Origin: Bacteroidota bacterium
Lineage (GTDB): Bacteria; Bacteroidota; Bacteroidia; Flavobacteriales; Weeksellaceae
Length of the DNA stretch: 64,000 bases
Reading direction: 5' to 3'
Assembly (NCBI GenBank): GCA_023422635.1
Contig: JAFAGO010000030.1
Span: forward strand, 1 to 64,000
Part shown: positions 16,547-25,292 of the stretch, piece by piece
Layout: each line of letters opens with the position of its first letter
How positions within the stretch are numbered: position 1 is the stretch's first letter
Program-made: the position numbers and the translations under genes
The notes under the pieces: model-generated
Told to the model about the DNA's origin: nothing
Databases searched by the model: none
Seen by the model: the letters and a program-made list of their open reading frames with translations, nothing else

Positions 16547-17188
16547 ATGCAGCATTTGGACAATATTAAAAAACTTTTTAGAAAAACTTTTATCGAACAT
16601 CCTTTGATAGAAAGTTTTGAAGCAGGAAAAATCCATCTTCCTTCCGGAAAATTAGTCGCTTGCGATCCCTTAATTACCAACGATATGCTTCCTTTTGAAA
16701 TCTCTTTTCCAAAAGGCGATTTCCCAATATTTGTTCATAAAGAACGAGAAAGCAACTGCATCGCTTATGTTGAAATTCAATTCTCCGAAAAAGCAGCTTC
16801 CGAATGGAAAATGGCAACAACAAAAGGGCAAAATATTAAAGATTTAAACGCTGAAGAAATCTTTGGTTATCCTGTTGAAAGTGGAATGGGTTGCTATATG
16901 GATGAAAAAACGCAAGAACAACTCAATCTTTTAGAACAGAAATTATTTCGTCGTAAAGCGGATGATTTTATGGGGATTTACGAAGAATTTTTCCACGATC
17001 ACTTCTTTGATCACAATGGCGCAATCGACCAATATGCTTTTTTACAACCCAACGCTGAATTTCCTGGAAACATATCTGCTTTTGAAACTGGCTATGGTGA
17101 AGGGTTTTATGCCAGTTATATTGGTTTTGATCAAGAACAGAAACCCGTAAAAATGGTGACAGAATTTATTGAGGTTGCTGACGAATAA
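16547..17188 (+). CDS. DUF4241 domain protein
   Basis: A 213-residue cytoplasmic protein covering one DUF4241 domain. Family-typical elements are SGKLVACDPL near residue 28, EIFGYPVESGMGCYMD near residue 105, and FETGYGEGFYASYIGFD near residue 183. No catalytic set is known for this family, which occurs as a stand-alone protein in many bacteria and sometimes beside toxin-immunity loci. No toxin or secretion gene is adjacent here, so I assign no function. It has no signal peptide or membrane segment. The ATG at 16547 follows a 150-base gap with an inverted repeat. Confidence 0.8.
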   Translation: MQHLDNIKKLFRKTFIEHPLIESFEAGKIHLPSGKLVACDPLITNDMLPFEISFPKGDFPIFVHKERESNCIAYVEIQFSEKAASEWKMATTKGQNIKDLNAEEIFGYPVESGMGCYMDEKTQEQLNLLEQKLFRRKADDFMGIYEEFFHDHFFDHNGAIDQYAFLQPNAEFPGNISAFETGYGEGFYASYIGFDQEQKPVKMVTEFIEVADE

Positions 17189-17224
17189 TCTTTTATTTTA
17201 GTTTTCTTTGGTTTTAATTTTTAG

Positions 17225-17232
17225 TACATTTG
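17225..17232 (+). promoter_or_regulatory. -7 promoter box of the PfkB kinase gene
   Basis: TACATTTG is a perfect TAnnTTTG match 17 bases upstream of the ATG at 17250. Because it lies downstream of the in-frame codon at 17208, it supports 17250 as the real start. Confidence 0.6.
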
Positions 17233-17249
17233 AAAAAAGACAAAAAAGC

Positions 17250-18149
17250 ATGAATCTTAGCTCTAATGTTCCGAAAATTCTTGTCGTAGGCAGCTCCACG
17301 ATCGATTTGGTTTTAAAAACCGATCACATTCCAAATACCAACGAAACCATTATTGCTCAACATATCGAAACTTTTTTTGGAGGAAAAGGTGCCAATCAAG
17401 CGGTTGCCACTTCTAAATTAGGTGCAAGTGTATATTTTGTAAGCTGCGTTGGGATGGATCCTTACGGACAACAGGTTTTACGCAATCTTGTAGATCAAGG
17501 TGTAAATGTTGGTTATGTAGCTGAATCCGAAGAAACTTCAACAGGAACAGCGTATGTAACGTCTTCAGATAGTGGAAATTCCATTGTAGTCGTTCCTGCA
17601 GCCAATTATGAGCTTAGAAAATCGCATCTCGACGAAGCGGAAAGACTTTTCTATACGGCTAATCTTGTTCTCATTCAACTGGAAATTCCCATTGACGTTG
17701 TGGAACACTGTGTTGCTTTAGCTAAAAAACACGGAAAAAAAGTGGGCATTTACGCTTCTCCTGCACAAAGACTTTCACCTGAAATTATAGATTATGCTAC
17801 ATTTTTAGTGGTTAAAAGTAGCGAACTTTCAATTGTTTTTCATGAAGATTCTCGTGATGAAATTATGATGAAGCATCCCAACAAACTTTTTGTACGCGAT
17901 GATGCCAACTCAACAATTTTCTACAACGGTTCCGAAATGAAATATTACCGAAACGATCATAACAGCAACCTTCATAAAATGGGTATGGGAGATGCGTTTA
18001 CCTCTGGCTTTGCTATTGCGTACTGCCACGGTAACAGTATTAAAGATTGTGTAAAATTCGGGAATGAAGTTTCCCTAAAAGTTTCAGAAAAGCCTGGTTC
18101 ACAAAGTAGTTTACCAAGCTTAAAAGATTTTTCTTTAGCGAAACTTTAA
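17250..18149 (+). CDS. PfkB-family carbohydrate kinase (ribokinase-like)
   Basis: A 299-residue ribokinase-fold enzyme. It opens with KILVVGSSTIDLVLKTD, has GGKGANQAV at residues 44-52 (PfkB signature 1), and places the catalytic Asp248 in KMGMGDAFTSGF. Signature 2 is normally D-T-x-GAGD-x-F; here the first Asp is Lys and GAGD reads GMGD, so the anion-hole segment is changed. It probably phosphorylates ribose or a related sugar with ATP, but the altered motif weakens that prediction. The start at 17250 is preferred because a promoter box lies just upstream and the family N-terminus follows. It is convergent with speA. Confidence 0.85.
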   Translation: MNLSSNVPKILVVGSSTIDLVLKTDHIPNTNETIIAQHIETFFGGKGANQAVATSKLGASVYFVSCVGMDPYGQQVLRNLVDQGVNVGYVAESEETSTGTAYVTSSDSGNSIVVVPAANYELRKSHLDEAERLFYTANLVLIQLEIPIDVVEHCVALAKKHGKKVGIYASPAQRLSPEIIDYATFLVVKSSELSIVFHEDSRDEIMMKHPNKLFVRDDANSTIFYNGSEMKYYRNDHNSNLHKMGMGDAFTSGFAIAYCHGNSIKDCVKFGNEVSLKVSEKPGSQSSLPSLKDFSLAKL

Positions 18150-18185
18150 AGTGTTTCGCCCTATTCTAAAACCGGCAATTGTAGA

Positions 18186-19580
18186 TTACAGATAACCGAG
18201 TAATTTTAAAACATCTTCAGGCTTTTGCTCTTCACGGAACACTTTGTAGGTAAAATTGCCTTCCTCATCCTTATCAATAAGAATGTGTTTTGGTTGCGGC
18301 ATTAAACAGTGGTGCACACCGCCATATCCACTTATGGTTTCTTGATAAGCGCCTGTATGGAAAAAACCAATATACAAAGGCTTTGTTTCGTTAAAAACAG
18401 GCAAATAGATTGCATTGGTGTGTTGCTCGGAATTGTAATAATCATCCGAATCGCAGGTTAAACCTCCCAAAAATACTCTTTCATACGTATCATCCCAACG
18501 GTTAAGTGGTAACATGATAAAATGGCGAGAAATTGCCCAAGTGTCCGGAAGTGTCGTCATAAAAGAAGAATCGATCATATTCCATTTTTCTCTGTCGTTT
18601 TGACGTTTCTGAGAAATAACTTTAAACAAATGACCACCGCTTTCACCTACTGTAAAACTTCCGAATTCCGTATAAATATTGGGTTCTTCTACACCTTCTT
18701 CTTCACAGAATTTTTTAATTTGGGTAACAATTTCATTGACCATATATTGATAGTCGTAATCGAAATTTAAAGAAGTTTTAATCGGGAATCCACCACCAAT
18801 ATTCAAGCTATCAACTTCGGGCGCAATTTTTTTCAAACGAGCATAAACGCGCAAACATTTGTACAATTCATTCCAATAATACGATGTATCTTTAATTCCC
18901 GTATTAATGAAAAAGTGCAGCATTTTCAACCGTGCATTAGGATGTTCTGCAATTTTCTGACTGTAATAAGGGATAATATCTTTGTACCCAATCCCAAGAC
19001 GTGATGTGTAAAATTCGAATTTTGGTTCTTCTTCAGAAGCAATTCTAATCCCGATATTAAACGTCGTATCAATACTTTCTGTAAGTTTATCGAGTTCTCT
19101 ATAATTATCCAATATCGGCGTGATTCTTTCGAAACCACTATTAATCATATCGGAAATTTTCGTTAGATAATCATCGGTTTTAAAACCATTGCAAATTACT
19201 TCAATGGATTTATCCACTTTCCCTTTGTCAAATAACGCTTTTACAATATCCATATCGTATGCAGACGACGTTTCGATAGAGATATCATTCTTCAACGCTT
19301 CATCTAAAACAAAAGAAAAATGACTGGATTTTGTGCAGTAGCAATAACGATAATTTTTGGTGTATCCGGTTTTCTCGAATGCTTCTTTAAACCACGATTT
19401 CGCCTTCTGAATATTGGTTGAAATCTTTGGTAGATAATTGAATTTTAAAGGTGTACCGAACTGTTCGACGACTTCCATTAAAGGAATATCGTGGAATTTA
19501 AGTTGATTTTCTTCAACACCAAATTCTTCTGTTGGAAAATACAGGGTTTGATCGATGAGTTCGGAATACTTAATTTTCAT
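18186..19580 (-). CDS. speA: Arginine decarboxylase, fold-III PLP enzyme
   Basis: A 464-residue fold-type III decarboxylase. The PLP lysine is Lys84 in YCTKSSHFSF, the phosphate loop GGGFP is near residue 266, and the active-site Cys-Asp (LTCDSDDYY) is near residue 375. Flavobacterial members of this length are annotated as biosynthetic arginine decarboxylase, making agmatine on the way to polyamines. A different basic or acidic amino-acid substrate cannot be excluded from motifs alone. Upstream on the same strand are thiamine diphosphokinase and the cobalamin adenosyltransferase. No agmatinase or agmatine deiminase gene is in the window. Confidence 0.85.
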   Translation of the reverse strand: MKIKYSELIDQTLYFPTEEFGVEENQLKFHDIPLMEVVEQFGTPLKFNYLPKISTNIQKAKSWFKEAFEKTGYTKNYRYCYCTKSSHFSFVLDEALKNDISIETSSAYDMDIVKALFDKGKVDKSIEVICNGFKTDDYLTKISDMINSGFERITPILDNYRELDKLTESIDTTFNIGIRIASEEEPKFEFYTSRLGIGYKDIIPYYSQKIAEHPNARLKMLHFFINTGIKDTSYYWNELYKCLRVYARLKKIAPEVDSLNIGGGFPIKTSLNFDYDYQYMVNEIVTQIKKFCEEEGVEEPNIYTEFGSFTVGESGGHLFKVISQKRQNDREKWNMIDSSFMTTLPDTWAISRHFIMLPLNRWDDTYERVFLGGLTCDSDDYYNSEQHTNAIYLPVFNETKPLYIGFFHTGAYQETISGYGGVHHCLMPQPKHILIDKDEEGNFTYKVFREEQKPEDVLKLLGYL

Positions 19581-19653
19581 TTTATCTCGGTAGATTTAAG
19601 ACTGCAAAAATGAGAAAAAACTTTGATTATTCGATAGATTTTTTTTCACAAAA

Positions 19654-20292
19654 TCAATGGTACTTTTCACCCAGAAAAAAAAGCAGCTCACCATTGGTAA
19701 ATTCCACATTTACAACATCTTCTGATGCAAAATTACGCGTACCGATTCTCACAGTCATCGTAAGTTCTCCGTTAGAGAGTGGCCAGTTTAATCCGCTTGT
19801 GGTAATGTTTTCGGCAAAAGGGAAAGGAAATAAAGAAATCATTCTGCCCTTCACTCCAGAAATCTGATATTTTTTCGGAATAAAATAATACTCCGAATAT
19901 TCATCTATAAAACGAATTTTTAGTTGATCTTTATACTTATATGCTACGGTCAAATTCCCAAGAAAATGATCCATTTCTCCTCCACTTCCACCATAAATAT
20001 CAACGCTTGTAATTTCTCTTTCAAGAAGAATTTCAAGGGCTTTTTCGAAATCGGTTTTGTTTTGATCCGGAGTTTCAATAATCTGAATTTGATGGCTGTT
20101 CGCCAGTTGTTCAATTCGTTCATGTGCTCGAAAAGAATCGAAGTCACCAGATATAAAATCAAGACGATCTAAAGGAAATTTTAAATTTTCCAAATAATGA
20201 AAAGCCCCATCACTACAAGCAATTATTTGATAATGATTAAATGCAGGAAGTTTTTTTGGTGGTTTTCCGTTAATGAATAAAAGTGCGTTCAA
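19654..20292 (-). CDS. Thiamine diphosphokinase
   Basis: The product is about 212 residues. It has LLFINGKPP, the ACSDGA turn, FISGDFDS, TPDQNKTDFEKAL and GGSGGEMDHFLGNL, the ordered motifs of thiamine pyrophosphokinase, which makes thiamine diphosphate from thiamine and ATP. A beta-sandwich C-terminal half follows. There is no in-frame ATG near the start. I place it at the TTG at 20292, 5 bases after the stop of the upstream adenosyltransferase gene; the other choice, TTG at 20325, would overlap that gene by 28 bases and add non-conserved residues. It is co-transcribed with its upstream neighbour. Confidence 0.88.
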   Translation of the reverse strand: MNALLFINGKPPKKLPAFNHYQIIACSDGAFHYLENLKFPLDRLDFISGDFDSFRAHERIEQLANSHQIQIIETPDQNKTDFEKALEILLEREITSVDIYGGSGGEMDHFLGNLTVAYKYKDQLKIRFIDEYSEYYFIPKKYQISGVKGRMISLFPFPFAENITTSGLNWPLSNGELTMTVRIGTRNFASEDVVNVEFTNGELLFFLGEKYH

Positions 20293-20297
20293 TGGTT

Positions 20298-20873
20298 TTA
20301 TTTTTGTCGGTCGCGCGGATTCCAATATTCTTCTGGTTCATTTTGAAGTTTTGAAACATAACGCGCCAAAACGAAAAGATAGTCGGACAAGCGATTGAGA
20401 TATTTGATCATTTCTGGACGTACTTCTTCCTCCTCTTGAAGAAGAATTAATCCACGTTCTGCTCTTCGGCAAACGGTTCTTGCAACATGAAGTGCGGTTG
20501 CGGCATTTCCACCACCGGGAAGAATAAAATACTGGAGCGGTTCCAAAGTTTCTTCCATTTGATCCATCCATTGCTCGAGTTCTTCAATTTCTGTTTCGGA
20601 AATTAGTAAAGGAAGCCTTGGTTGCCCGTTCGCCAACATCAATTTATCTGCTGGTGTCGCCGATTCTGAACCTAAGGTAAAAAGATCAAATTGTATTGTA
20701 CGAAGTTGATCATTCACATTTTGATTTTCAATTTGGCTTTTGGCAACGCCTATAAAAGAATTCAATTCATCAATATTTCCGTAGCTTTCTACTCGCAATG
20801 AAGATTTTGAAACCCTTGTACCGCCATATAATGAGGTTTGTCCTTTATCGCCTGTTTTGGTATAAATTTTCAT
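20298..20873 (-). CDS. ATP:cob(I)alamin adenosyltransferase, PduO type
   Basis: A 191-residue PduO-type enzyme. The N-terminal ATP motif is TKTGDKGQTSLYGG at residues 5-18, followed by RVESYGNIDELNSFIG. The C-terminal CRRAERGL and LNRLSDYLFVLARY segments form the helical trimer interface and carry the conserved Arg and Asp/Asn contacts. It converts cob(I)alamin to adenosylcobalamin for B12-dependent enzymes. No B12-dependent mutase or cobalamin riboswitch is near. It is first in a probable operon with thiamine diphosphokinase (5-base gap) and possibly speA. Confidence 0.93.
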   Translation of the reverse strand: MKIYTKTGDKGQTSLYGGTRVSKSSLRVESYGNIDELNSFIGVAKSQIENQNVNDQLRTIQFDLFTLGSESATPADKLMLANGQPRLPLLISETEIEELEQWMDQMEETLEPLQYFILPGGGNAATALHVARTVCRRAERGLILLQEEEEVRPEMIKYLNRLSDYLFVLARYVSKLQNEPEEYWNPRDRQK

Positions 20874-20952
20874 AGAGGGATTTTAGATTTCTAAAAATAA
20901 GGAAAACTTCTTCCTCCACCAATAAAATATTCATACCGCTATTTCCTACTCC

Positions 20953-21678
20953 TTAATCCGTGGGCCAAATTTTAGATTTTTTAAAATAACGAATGGTAAA
21001 GTAATATACCGCAAATACTAGTACAGATCCTATCGCAATGGTGTTACGAAGCGTTTCGTCGCCATGTGTAAGCTGTGGATATTTAAAAAGCAAGATAAGC
21101 GCAATACCGCAAAGCCAAATAAATTGAGTGTTATATTCTTTAACCAGCCAACGTTTCCACTTAAATTCCATTGAAGAAAAAGTTGCTCCCAAACCTGAAA
21201 AATTAGGAATCCAACGATTAACGGAATTGCAATAATCCACAAACTGTTGTCCAAATTTTCCACGAAGAAAATTCTCCTCAGCCAATACGATACATTGATA
21301 AATAAAGAGAAAAAGTGGCATCACAATAAAAGTATAATAAAGAGAATTGGCTAAAATCCCTACACCTAAAAGCATTAGAATATTACCAACGTAAAGCGGA
21401 TTTCGAACGTGGGTAAAAATACCTTTGGTTACCAAATCGTCAGCATATACTTTTTTATCTTTTCCGCCACGAACAATATAATCCAAACCAATGGTTCCTC
21501 CACGAATAAGTTGTCCGGCAATAGTAACCACTAATCCTAAAATGATGGGATACCAATAATAATTGGGACCAAATGTTAATGCTCCAAAGAATGGTGGCGA
21601 CGGAATAAAAAGTAATAAGTAGAGAAAAATAAACAGAAAGTTTCTGTATTTGAAAAAAAAGTTTCCGATTTGTATCAT
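20953..21678 (-). CDS. Integral-membrane PEMT/ICMT-like methyltransferase
   Basis: A 241-residue membrane protein with about five hydrophobic segments. The SAM-binding signature of the isoprenylcysteine/phospholipid methyltransferase superfamily is visible: GIFTHVRNPLYVGN near residue 100, then an EE pair and FGQQFVDYCNSVNRWIP near residues 140-170. The substrate is unknown; lipids, quinone precursors and prenylated thiols are all possible in this superfamily. Its ATG overlaps the cmoA stop in an ATGA tetranucleotide, so it is translationally coupled to cmoA. The upstream in-frame ATG at 21714 would extend into cmoA and is rejected. Confidence 0.87.
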   Translation of the reverse strand: MIQIGNFFFKYRNFLFIFLYLLLFIPSPPFFGALTFGPNYYWYPIILGLVVTIAGQLIRGGTIGLDYIVRGGKDKKVYADDLVTKGIFTHVRNPLYVGNILMLLGVGILANSLYYTFIVMPLFLFIYQCIVLAEENFLRGKFGQQFVDYCNSVNRWIPNFSGLGATFSSMEFKWKRWLVKEYNTQFIWLCGIALILLFKYPQLTHGDETLRNTIAIGSVLVFAVYYFTIRYFKKSKIWPTD

Positions 21679-22415
21679 AATTTTTTTGCTATAATTCCGG
21701 TGAAATTGTACCATTTAAAAAACACTTCTGCTTCATCAAAACCGGCTTCTTTTAGCATTTCAATATTTTCACTGGTTTTATAGGGAATCAGCACATTTTC
21801 TAAAGCTTCCCTTTTTTGGGAAATTTCGAGTTCGCTGTATTGGTTTCTTCTTTTAAAATCGTAATAATAATCTATAAATTCACGATTAAACGATTTTTCT
21901 TCTGTAAGTATTTTTTCGATCAAAATAAAAACACCACCGGGATTGATTCCTTCTTGAATTTTACGAACGATTTCCAAACGATGTTTTGGTCGAATAAACT
22001 GTAACACCAAAACCATGGTAACTACCGATGCATTTTGTACAGGAACATCCTGTGTTAAATCGGCAACTTGAAGTTCAATTTCACGGTTAAGATTAAAATT
22101 ATTAAGTTTTTCTTGGCATTTGATTACCATTTCTTCCGCATCATCAATTCCTACAAACGTAATATTAGGTTCCACAATTTTATCCATTAACAACATTGTA
22201 GTGCCTGTAGAACAGCCCAAATCGTACACTTGAGTACCTTGTTTTGCGTGCTGTGCTGCTAACTCGCTGGTCATCCTTTGCATTTCTTCGTAAAACGGAA
22301 CGGAACGTGTTACCATATCATCGAAAACGCCCGCAACTTTACTATTGAATTCAAAATCTGAAGCGGTTTGGATTACCTCGCTGAAAACTTTATCAGCATT
22401 AGATTCATTCGACAT
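21675..22415 (-). CDS. cmoA: Carboxy-S-adenosyl-L-methionine synthase CmoA
   Basis: A 246-residue class I methyltransferase-fold protein with CmoA-specific features. These are FNSKVAGVFDDMVTRSVPFY at residues 23-42, the SAM motif VYDLGCSTGT at 63-72, and DFKRRNQYSELEISQKR at 186-202, which is almost identical to the E. coli Cx-SAM-binding segment. CmoA makes carboxy-SAM from SAM and prephenate for wobble uridine modification (cmo5U34), normally with CmoB. No cmoB is in the window; the coupled downstream gene is a membrane methyltransferase instead. The ATG at 22415 is preferred over the one at 22457 because a TATATTTG box (22432-22439) lies between them. Confidence 0.93.
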   Translation of the reverse strand: MSNESNADKVFSEVIQTASDFEFNSKVAGVFDDMVTRSVPFYEEMQRMTSELAAQHAKQGTQVYDLGCSTGTTMLLMDKIVEPNITFVGIDDAEEMVIKCQEKLNNFNLNREIELQVADLTQDVPVQNASVVTMVLVLQFIRPKHRLEIVRKIQEGINPGGVFILIEKILTEEKSFNREFIDYYYDFKRRNQYSELEISQKREALENVLIPYKTSENIEMLKEAGFDEAEVFFKWYNFTGIIAKKL

Positions 22416-22431
22416 CAAATTATTTTTTATA

Positions 22432-22439
22432 CAAATATA
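22432..22439 (-). promoter_or_regulatory. -7 promoter box of cmoA
   Basis: On the minus strand the sequence is TATATTTG, a perfect TAnnTTTG match, 16 bases upstream of the ATG at 22415. Confidence 0.6.
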
Positions 22440-22510
22440 TTTGAATAACAAATACACAAGTGCTACACGTTAGAAAAATATTAAAATTTTAACAAAATTT
22501 AGTTTTTCAA

Positions 22511-23095
22511 TTATTTTTCAACTTCAACAAAATGGAATACTTGATGGCTTTTTGGATTATAAATAAGGGTTGAATTATTTGGAAAGCGCTTTAATCGGTA
22601 AAACTCGGCAGAAGGATTATTGCGAATTTTATCCAGAAAACTGAGATCAATTGTATTTTCTGGGATGAATTTTTCGAGCAAAGAGATTTTATTCAAAAAT
22701 TTCTGACCATCGATCTTTCTTGCCTTTGCATCAGATTTCGTTTCATCGGATGTTGTTTGGGCTTCTAGAAAAGGAAGTAAAATTTCGCGATCTGCTTTGT
22801 ATTTAAAAACATAGGCGGTACTTCCGTTCGGAAGATTTACTTTTTTCCCTTTAAAATCAGAAATCATCGCAGCATCTGCATTCGGGAACATTTCATGAAA
22901 AACCGCATCTTGCGAATTAGTAATGGTATTGAATGTTTCCGAAACTGTTTTTTCAATGGTTTCTCGAGTTTTCTGTTCCGCGGTTCTTTGCGCTGTTTCT
23001 GTAGCTTTTGTAATGGTTTCGTTTATTTTTTCTTCCAATTGATTACACGAAAGAAGAACTGATGCAGTGGCAAACACGAAAAGGATTTTCTTCAT
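22511..23095 (-). CDS. Lipoprotein of unknown function with N-terminal coiled coil
   Basis: A 194-residue lipoprotein. The signal peptide ends in VLLSC with Cys17 as the lipidated residue. Residues 20-62 form a Thr/Glu/Lys-rich amphipathic helix (ETITKATETAQRTAEQKTRE), probably a coiled coil. The rest (FHEMFPNADAAMISDFKGKKVNLPNG onward) is a mixed globular region I do not recognise. It lies upstream of cmoA on the same strand with a 95-base gap containing the cmoA promoter box, so it is likely a separate unit. An envelope location is inferred from the lipobox; the function is unknown. Confidence 0.78.
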   Translation of the reverse strand: MKKILFVFATASVLLSCNQLEEKINETITKATETAQRTAEQKTRETIEKTVSETFNTITNSQDAVFHEMFPNADAAMISDFKGKKVNLPNGSTAYVFKYKADREILLPFLEAQTTSDETKSDAKARKIDGQKFLNKISLLEKFIPENTIDLSFLDKIRNNPSAEFYRLKRFPNNSTLIYNPKSHQVFHFVEVEK

Positions 23096-23192
23096 ATTTA
23101 AAAAATTTCCACAGATGGATTCAATAATACTGCCAAGATCGGAAAAAACCTTTTGACGAGAAATTTAATTTTTGTTAAAGAAAATATGCTAT

Positions 23193-24023
23193 TTAAAGAC
23201 TCTTAAGTTCCAATTCAATTGATTTACCAAAGAATTTTTTCGAAATTTTTTCGAAATTTTTCGTTAAATCCGAAAGGTAAAATTGATAATTGGCTTTGTG
23301 TGAACTGTCATTTAAAAGATGATGTTGCTCCAAAATAATTTTAAGTTGATTGGCAACAATATTTGGGGAATCGATTACGCGTACCCGATTTCCGTAATAC
23401 TGCTTAATTTCGTCGATCAATAACGGATAATGTGTGCAACCTAAAATTAAAGTTTCAATATTCTTTAATTTATGATTACTCAGATAATTGTAAATAATTG
23501 CGTGTGTAATCGGATGATTTTTAAAACCTTCTTCAATTGCTGGAACCAATAAAGGCGTCGCCAACTCATCCACCTTAATGAATTTATTATGCTTGCGAAT
23601 AGATTTTTTATACAATCCAGAATTTACGGTGGCTTTTGTAGCAATTACTCCCACGTTGTTATGGATTTCAAACGCAACTTTTTCGGCAACTGGATTAATA
23701 ACATCAATAATAGGAACTTCGCCATTCACCAATTCTTCCACCTCTTTCAGCGCATTTGCTGTTGCTGTATTGCATGCAATAACGATTGCTTTACAATTTT
23801 GCTGCAGCAAAAATTGCGTAATTTTGGTGGTGTACTCAATAATGGCTTCTTTAGATTTTTCGCCGTATGGCAAATGTTTGGTATCGCCAAAGTAGATTAA
23901 ATCTTCATTAGGGAGAAGTCTTTTAACCTCTTTTGCAACCGTTAAACCTCCCACTCCGGAATCGAAAATACCGATAGGTTGGTTGGCTTTTAAATGGGAA
24001 AAATCAATTTTCTTCTTTTTCAA
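23193..24023 (-). CDS. murI: Glutamate racemase
   Basis: A 276-residue MurI. GIFDSGVGGLTV at residues 18-29 carries the conserved Asp21. Cys84 in VIACNTATA and Cys196 in LGCTHYPL are the two catalytic cysteines that act as acid and base. It makes D-glutamate for peptidoglycan in the cytoplasm. No ATG is available: the codon at 24023 is TTG, and the next Met is too far inside, so a TTG start is required. A TATTTTTG box 22 bases upstream supports this start. It is monocistronic between hemW and an unrelated lipoprotein gene. Confidence 0.95.
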   Translation of the reverse strand: MKKKKIDFSHLKANQPIGIFDSGVGGLTVAKEVKRLLPNEDLIYFGDTKHLPYGEKSKEAIIEYTTKITQFLLQQNCKAIVIACNTATANALKEVEELVNGEVPIIDVINPVAEKVAFEIHNNVGVIATKATVNSGLYKKSIRKHNKFIKVDELATPLLVPAIEEGFKNHPITHAIIYNYLSNHKLKNIETLILGCTHYPLLIDEIKQYYGNRVRVIDSPNIVANQLKIILEQHHLLNDSSHKANYQFYLSDLTKNFEKISKKFFGKSIELELKSL

Positions 24024-24045
24024 TGGGAAGTTTTAGATGATGATG

Positions 24046-24053
24046 CAAAAATA
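24046..24053 (-). promoter_or_regulatory. -7 promoter box of murI
   Basis: On the minus strand the sequence is TATTTTTG, a perfect TAnnTTTG match, 22 bases upstream of the TTG start at 24023. Confidence 0.6.
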
Positions 24054-24092
24054 ACCAAAGATTTTTGAAATCTGATTTTTGAATTTATTTTT

Positions 24093-25217
24093 TTAAATAA
24101 TAAATAAATCGGAAGCAATACCATCTGCACGAAACCAATGTTCTTCAGGAATGCGTAAATACTGATCGGCAGTTTCTAAAATTCCAGATTCAATTTTTGG
24201 ATGAATTTGTTTTTGAAAATGATGTAGAATTTTCTCTGAAAATTCAGTGTTTATTCGATGAAGATCCACTCCCCACATTGTGCGTAAACCAATCATGATC
24301 ATTTCATTGAAACGTTCTTTTTCAGTTAATATTTCCGTTTCTAAAGACAACGTATTTTCGTTTATGCTTTTGATATACAAAGGATTATTCGCTACATTCC
24401 AACTTCTTATATCTTTTCCGTTGTAACTGTGCGCTGATGGACCAATTCCTAAATATTCTTGGTATTTCCAATACGCTGTGTTGTGTTTGGAATGATATCC
24501 TGGTTTTCCAAAGTTTGAGATTTCGTAGTGATCAAAACCTTTCTCTTTTAGAAATTCCGACATGTAAAGAAATTCTTCACTTTGAATTTCCTCATCGGGA
24601 TTTTTAACTTTCCCTTTTTCTATCCAATGCTCCAAAGCGGTTTTAGGTTCCACGGTTAATGCGTAAGAGGAAATATGAGGAACCAATAAATCGGCAGCTT
24701 TTGCTAAATTATCCTTCCAAATTTGAAACCCAGAAGTTGGTGAACCATAAATAAGGTCGATACTAATGTTTTCAAATCCTGCATCTTGCGATCGCTTAAT
24801 GGAATCTTCCGCTTGTGAGGCATTATGCGCGCGATTCATAAGTTTCAAATCTTCATCAAAAAAGCTTTGCGTTCCTATGGAAAGGCGATTAATTTCTGAC
24901 TTGGAAAGTTCCTTTATCAAAGTCGCATTCAAATCATCAGGATTGGCTTCAAGCGTAATTTCAATATCTTTATGAAACGAAAAATGTTTTAAAACCTCAT
25001 CAATTAAACCTCTAATTTCTTTAGCACTTAAAACAGAAGGCGTTCCTCCGCCAAAATAGAGAGAAGTAATTTCGGTATTCTGAAGTTCATTTTTGCGAAG
25101 GAAAATTTCTTTCTTTAACGCATCAAGCATTGCATCTTTGAGTTGCAAAGATGTAGAAAAATGAAAGTTGCAATAACTGCATTTTTGTTTGCAGAAAGGA
25201 ATGTGGAAATAAATCAT
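24093..25217 (-). CDS. hemW: Radical SAM heme chaperone HemW
   Basis: A 374-residue radical SAM protein with the 4Fe-4S motif C9-x3-C13-x2-C16 (HIPFCKQKCSYCNFH). It has YFGGGTPSVL near residue 53 and the HemN/HemW-type RLSIGTQSF near residue 136. The HemN-specific N-terminal part is absent and the length fits HemW, which binds heme and delivers it to target enzymes rather than oxidising coproporphyrinogen. The C-terminal HemN_C helix bundle (RFNEMIMIGLRTMWGVDL) is present. It starts at the ATG at 25217. The name HemW over HemN rests on length and on the lack of the longer N-terminus. Confidence 0.92.
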   Translation of the reverse strand: MIYFHIPFCKQKCSYCNFHFSTSLQLKDAMLDALKKEIFLRKNELQNTEITSLYFGGGTPSVLSAKEIRGLIDEVLKHFSFHKDIEITLEANPDDLNATLIKELSKSEINRLSIGTQSFFDEDLKLMNRAHNASQAEDSIKRSQDAGFENISIDLIYGSPTSGFQIWKDNLAKAADLLVPHISSYALTVEPKTALEHWIEKGKVKNPDEEIQSEEFLYMSEFLKEKGFDHYEISNFGKPGYHSKHNTAYWKYQEYLGIGPSAHSYNGKDIRSWNVANNPLYIKSINENTLSLETEILTEKERFNEMIMIGLRTMWGVDLHRINTEFSEKILHHFQKQIHPKIESGILETADQYLRIPEEHWFRADGIASDLFII

Positions 25218-25292
25218 TCCAACGAAGATTTGCGATCTAAAATGTGAATGTAACGAATGAGCTGTTTACACAAACCTCACTCGCTTATGCTT

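Noticed and set aside
16547..17188. DUF4241 gene as part of a toxin-immunity locus
   Set aside because: No toxin, secretion or Rhs-like gene is near it; only the family name would support the idea.
20873..20952. Cobalamin riboswitch upstream of the adenosyltransferase gene
   Set aside because: The gap is too short and has no B12-box-like sequence.
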